From Chaetoderma sp. LZ-2023a (lineage: Eukaryota > Mollusca > Caudofoveata > Chaetodermatida > Chaetodermatidae): a stretch of DNA of 64,000 bases. Every line of letters starts with the position of its first letter. Position 1 is the stretch's first letter. The notes under the pieces were generated by a model. That model made no database searches, was not told the DNA's origin, and saw nothing but the letters and a program-made list of their open reading frames with translations. A program made the position numbers and the translations under genes. The stretch covers positions 7,649,907 to 7,713,906 of the forward strand of contig CM067365.1 in assembly GCA_034401795.1 (NCBI GenBank), given 5' to 3'. Below are positions 58,625-64,000 of the stretch, piece by piece.

Positions 58625-61147
58625 TTCTCCCGGACAGTGGGGTCCGCACGGGAGTTTTATATTCACCACAGCCTTCCATGGCCACGGATTGCCGAACGGC
58701 GGTCAGTTGAGGGAGGTGGTATCATTTTAATTCCGACACTACTACTCATTTGCTCAATGCCGATAACTGAGTAGACACTTAGTTTGTAAATATGATCTTT
58801 GCACGACTTCTTCATCATTGGTCGACAATATACGTTCCGCTCACTGGATCAGAATGTGTAGGGGAAATTGCAATGCGGAAACATTGGGTCTTTAACCACT
58901 CGGAGCGGGTCGACATCTACATAGGCAGCAGTACAACATAACATTTTGAAACCACTGCTTCTTAAAGCGGCCAAATTAACAACTTAAATTCTTCCTTCTC
59001 CAGAAACTGTCTCCACTCAGAGAACTTCGCTGCTCCGAAAACCTCACCGCTTTCTGATCTCGAAGAGTAGATTCAACTGTACACAGGCAGAACGATTGAC
59101 TCTTTCCGTGCCAGAACTTCGCCTGGAATCATCTCTGCCGCCCTCTGTCCACTACTAAAAGAACTTCAGGAAACCCCTGATCGATATTCATCTCCGATCA
59201 AGTTCGGGTTCCACCGCTCTTCGTCCTAGTTTCGAAAAAGATTGTTTTCCCACTGCAACGGAACATTCATTGACTGCTGATTCTAAGTCTATCACCTCAC
59301 CAATTTGTTTGGATTAACTACTTCTTCCACATCGCTTCCCTGTGACTGTGATACTCATAAGGAACTGCCAACCCTTTATTCATCCTTTAGAAATACTGCT
59401 CGCCCGGCTTGTGATCTTTGGCCGCCAAGGACTAAGTCACAGAGCGATGTTGTACCTACCAAGGTTGGTTGAAAGCTGACAACACCCGCAATAGCACAAA
59501 CTAGACCCCAAGTTTAGTGGGACTGTTCGACCGTGACTCTGAACTTTCTACCGCGCTGTAAGGACTTGAATTGTGCATGATAAAGCCCTAAATATACCAA
59601 CTAATCTAGTTCTCTTTTCTCTACAGGTCTCTAGATCTGCCCCCTTAAGCGCTATTTAACTTATTTCCATTGCTGTCTGGCGATCGTTCCATTCTAGTCT
59701 CAAGGAATGTTCTAAAGATCGAACATCTTAGCCGTAAACTGCGGACTGAGACCATGCACACCATGCAATGTGAAGTCAAACCCTAGCATTGTAGCTATAC
59801 GGACAAGGACATTCACTCTTTTTGCTGATCTTTTGGAGCGGGTGTCATCCTCTGCCGAAGAGAGCGATTCCTGACTTCTTATTCAGTAGGTCTCGCACGC
59901 CACTTAGATCACCAGCTAACTAGAGTAATAGTTACGACCCATCTTCCCCCCTCCATGGTTAGCTTCTGCCAAACCTTCTGCAATTGACGCATGCCTTCGA
60001 TCTGCCCCCGTTTGGCTTCTCAAGAGTAGGATATATTGCTATGCTCGCCGGGAAACATCCACCTATCTCGTTGCCGATTCCCAGTTCCGTTGCGAATGAT
60101 CTCGATGCCGCGATAATACATCGCTCTATGCGGAACCGTTTCCCACAAATGCATTCTTACCCAGGCTTCGATAAACCCCGTTGCTTACCTTCCCCTTTTG
60201 ACAGCGTCTTCTTACTGCGTTGTATCTCTCCTAGTGAGAAGGAAGGTTTTGCCGCATAAAAAGAAAACCCACATTAGTCAATAAGACGCTTATGCATAAC
60301 CCCTGGTTGGAATTAGGATTAACACTGCAGCTAAAACATTCCTGGTTGCTTAGCGAACCTTTTTTTCTTTTGGACCATTTGGCCAGCTGTCAGGATAAAT
60401 GTTAGGTAGTTAATTGGTCCAGTTCTGGCGACCGAACAAGATAACCAGCACATCAGTCGGAATTCCTTCAAAGTTTGCTGTCTTCTCATTCTGTTGTCGT
60501 TCTAGACTGCAGCGGCGCTCGAACAACTTAGATGTTCCACTAAACTCTTTCCTCTTTAATTACCTGGATCAGTTTGCGCATCTGAAACTCAAAGAATCGT
60601 CACTTGGACAAAGACGGGCCAGTCTCTGAACGGATGATTCGCCTGACCCTGTGAGGGAAGAGGTTCTCGCATAACTCAACTGATCGCATCCTTTTGCGGC
60701 CGCCTGAGGCCTTAACCTGCAAAACATCTTAGCTAATTCCAAAACACTGCTTTCACAGGATCCTCTCTAAAACGTTGGAACTAGTCATATACAGAAGGAC
60801 CGCCTCTGGACGTCTACAGAGAACATTGGATCAAACAAACGGCAACCACTAATATTCAACCCTCCCGCATTTTCCCCTGAACACCAAAGTAGAGTACTTT
60901 TCCATTGCACTTTAGGAAGACCTTTTTCTTAAAAGATAGATAAATAGTCTCAGTGCTAAACGACTTCCACGACCAATTACGTATATTGGCCGACGAAATG
61001 ATTAGCTACCGTTAGCAACGAACTGACTGCCCTGGATAGATATGGAACTCCCGCTGTCTCATCCACTCGCCCACCTTCCCCTGAGACTGTTTCCTCCCAC
61101 CGCACACAGTTTGTGCACACTTTTCAATTATCGTCATGGAGCTACGT
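58625..61147. other. Unassigned; possible very decayed retroelement coding remnants
   Basis: Frames at 59984-60259 and 60414-60629 have sensible amino-acid composition (for example MHSYPGFDKPRCLPSPFDSV), and coding-like stretches in different frames precede and follow them (58980-60900). I cannot name a family; a gag-like ORF of an old retroelement is one possibility. Confidence 0.3.
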
Positions 61148-61229
61148 CATTTTGATTGTAACAACAGCTAACAAGTTATATTTCATTATGACGTCAGATA
61201 CTTGAGTGACAGATCAAATCCCTCAGAGA

Positions 61230-62965
61230 GCAGTAAACAGACAATCTAAGCATAGATATGATAGGTTAAACACACAGGGGCAAACCAACAGACCAGTAAA
61301 CAGACAATCTATATCTAAGCATACATATGGTAGGTCAAACACAGACAGGCAAACCAACAGACCAGTAAACAGACAATCTATATCTAAGCACACATATGGT
61401 AGGTCAAACACAGACAGGCAAACCAACAGACCAGTAAACAGACAATCTATATCTAAGCATACATATGGTAGGTCAAACACAGACAGGCAAACCAACAGAC
61501 CAGTAAACAGACAATCTATATCTAAGCATACATATGGTAGGTCAAACACAGACAGGCAAACCAACAGACCAGTAAACAGACAATCTATATCTAAGCATAC
61601 ATATGGTAGGTCAAACACAGACAGGCAAACCAACAGACCAGTAAACAGACAATCTATATCTAAGCATACATATAGTAGGTCAAACACAGACAGGCAAACC
61701 AACAGACCAGTAAACAGACAATCTATATCTAAGCACACATATGGTAGGTCAAACACAGACAGGCAAACCCAGAGACCAGTAAACAGACAATCTATATCTA
61801 AGCATACATATGGTAGGTCAAACACAGACAGGCAAACCAACAGACCAGTAAACAGACAATCTATATCTAAGCATACATATGGTAGGTCAAACACAGACAG
61901 GCAAACCAACAGACCAGTAAACAGACAATCTATATCTAAGCATACATATGGTAGGTCAAACACAGACAGGCAAACCAACAGACCAGTAAACAGACAATCT
62001 ATATCTAAGCATACATATAGTAGGTCAAACACAGACAGGCAAACCAACAGACCAGTAAACAGACAATCTATATCTAAGCACACATATGGTAGGTCAAACA
62101 CAGACAGGCAAACCCAGAGACCAGTAAACAGACAATCTATATCTAAGCATACATATGGTAGGTCAAACACAGACAGGCAAACCAACAGACCAGTAAACAG
62201 ACAATCTATATCTAAGCATACATATGGTAGGTCAAACACAGACAGGCAAACCAACAGACCAGTAAACAGACAATCTATATCTAAGCATACATATGGTAGG
62301 TCAAACACAGACAGGCAAACCAACAGACCAGTAAACAGACAATCTATATCTAAGCATACATATGGTAGGTCAAACACAGACAGGCAAACCAACAGACCAG
62401 TAAACAGACAATCTATATCTAAGCATACATATGGTAGGTCAAACACAGACAGGCAAACCAACAGACCAGTAAACAGACAATCTATATCTAAGCATACATA
62501 TAGTAGGTCAAACACAGACAGGCAAACCAACAGACCAGTAAACAGACAATCTATATCTAAGCATACATATGGTAGGTCAAACACAGACAGGCAAACCAAC
62601 AGACCAGTAAACAGACAATCTATATCTAAGCATACATATGGTAGGTCAAACACATACAGGCAAACCAACAGACCAGTAAACAGACAATCTATATCTAAGC
62701 ACACATATGGTAGGTCAAACACAGACAGGCAAACCAACAGACCAGTAAACAGACAATCTATATCTAAGCATACATATGGTAGGTCAAACACAGACAGGCA
62801 AACCAACAGACCAGTAAACAGACAATCTATATCTAAGCATACATATGGTAGGTCAAACACATACAGGCAAACCAACAGACCAGTAAACAGACAATCTATA
62901 TCTAAGCATACATATGGTAGGTCAAACACAGACAGGCAAACCAACAGACAAACAGCAAAACTAGG
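61230..62965. repeat. 69-bp minisatellite, 24 units, open on both strands
   Basis: The unit (for example 'accagtaaacagacaatcta' ... 'tatggtaggtcaaacacag') encodes 23 codons per repeat and lacks stops in one frame of each strand, so both strands stay open for about 1.7 kb. Neither frame starts with ATG inside or just before the array, there are no splice or promoter cues, and the sequence has no domain. Variant units (tatagtagg, cacacatat, caaacccagag, acatacagg) mark a 345-bp (5-unit) internal duplication: 'tatag' at 61671 and 62016. Confidence 0.95.
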
Positions 62966-63894
62966 AGAGGGATTCTAGCGCCACTGTCACAAGACCCTCA
63001 GTTTAAATTGTACATGTGCATGCATGCCAACATGCATACATACGTGTGTGTTTCTGTGTGTGCCTGCATACATGCACAGATTTACATGTGTGCTAAAATA
63101 AACACAGGACACTAAATAAAATAATCAGATGACTTCCAATATATTCACAGCTAAAAAGTCAAATTATACATATTAACATATCATATGCTTTTATGCAAAA
63201 GGCACAACATAGCTCTCTAGTTCAGGCAGCAACGAAATTATCTTGAGTAACAACAGACAATATATACATATATAATAAATAATATACCTATATTTGTTCA
63301 CTTTCTAATATTGACACAAATGAAATTCTTATAATAATAATTGTTGGCGGATTTAAATAGTAACAACAATGACATATGAGTCATTGAAAGACATAATCAT
63401 TTACATTTTGATATTAATATTATTTAATATTTGGACTAGTTAACCCTTACCACTCTGATATCTATATTCTATCTTTTACTGTGTCAATAGCAAAGAAACT
63501 GGTGTACAATTTTGGTGGACGATGTTGATGTCTACGAAAACAACATCAACCAGCAAATTTGATGAAAAATGAACCCTTGGCTAGTTTATCTTTTACATGT
63601 AATTTAAAATTTGTTTAACTTTGTCATCAGAGGGGTAAGGGGTAAGCATATTTTAACCATATATTTGTAACATACATATGCAAGACATCTAAGAATATAT
63701 ACACTCATTCTTTCATTTACTATTTCTTCAAAGAAATATTTTCACGCAATGCAGTGATCAGATTTGTCACTAAATTTCAGCATTATTTAAACATATACAT
63801 TGCTATAAAAAGATTACTCAGACATTGCAATTAAAATGACACATAGAACCGTAACGTCTGTCATGAAGTGGAATATTTGTATGTACTTTGATTT
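62966..63894. other. AT-rich, no gene recognised
   Basis: Sequence with 'catacatgcatacatacgtg'-type low complexity near 63030-63080 and otherwise no feature. Confidence 0.4.
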
Positions 63895-63983
63895 GCTAAA
63901 TATTTTTAAAACAATTTGATTGAAAGTTGTTGGTGGCTAAGCCACTAACAACTTTCACTCAAATTGTTTTCAAAATATTTAGC
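63895..63983. repeat. Long palindrome, 42-bp arms (element E relative)
   Basis: Arms starting 'gctaaatatttttaaaacaa' and ending 'ttgttttcaaaatatttagc' pair over about 42 bp with three mismatches and a 5-nt loop. The outer 'aaatatttt(t/g)aaa' resembles element E. Confidence 0.8.
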
Positions 63984-64000
63984 TGGTCCAGAGATAATAA

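Noticed and set aside
61206-62978. 590- and 573-codon frames as genes
   Set aside because: They start with non-ATG codons, consist of one 23-codon unit, and are mirrored on both strands; reported only as a repeat.

Overview
This looks like a non-coding, repeat-rich piece of a metazoan genome, most likely a marine invertebrate (a mollusc or other lophotrochozoan is my guess; the sequence does not prove it). The reasons are: no dense bacterial-style genes, exon-like ORFs with good splice sites, several families of decayed retroelements and DNA transposons, TTAA-flanked MITEs, and very long minisatellites. Only two stretches look like host genes: the last coding exon of a gene on the + strand (973-1524), whose C-terminus carries a motif matching the Ku-binding motif of non-homologous end-joining proteins, and a leucine-rich-repeat gene on the - strand (6920-7716).

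Layout. 1-7.8 kb: the two host gene pieces, four piggyBac-like palindromic MITEs, and copies of a ~250-300 bp interspersed element with an internal hairpin (called element E here). 8-15 kb: a Ty3/gypsy fragment and the 3' parts of two non-LTR retrotransposons. 15.5-20 kb: an LTR-like promoter unit, then a ~2 kb structured leader plus the start of a gag-like gene, then a second leader plus gag start in direct order. 23.5-28.9 kb: a 5.4 kb decayed DNA transposon with ~170 bp terminal inverted repeats that encloses a broken gene of a multi-copy invertebrate family (PIN/FEN-like nuclease core and Cys-rich CXC-like tail). A second fragment of the same family lies at 32.6-33.4 kb on the - strand. 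35-44 kb: the most complete copy of the gypsy element (promoter unit, ~2.7 kb leader, gag, protease, RT, RNase H, integrase), broken by many stops and frameshifts and cut off inside integrase. 44-56.6 kb: minisatellites, dominated by a 10.7 kb array of a 37-bp unit (about 288 copies) with a visible higher-order repeat. 57-64 kb: another LTR fragment, a tRNA-like SINE head with inverted terminal repeats, a 69-bp minisatellite of 24 units open on both strands, and a long palindrome.

How it fits together. The window is mostly layers of mobile elements: a MITE sits inside the broken transposon gene, LTR/leader copies sit near each other, and the gypsy body ends abruptly against decayed tandem repeats. 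The points most worth a second look are the TIR-flanked nuclease-family transposon, the structured gypsy leader found three times with compensating stem changes, an overlapping PTAP/PPxY late-domain-like motif in the gypsy Gag, and the higher-order structure of the 37-bp array. Everything was read by eye; no database search or alignment program was used.
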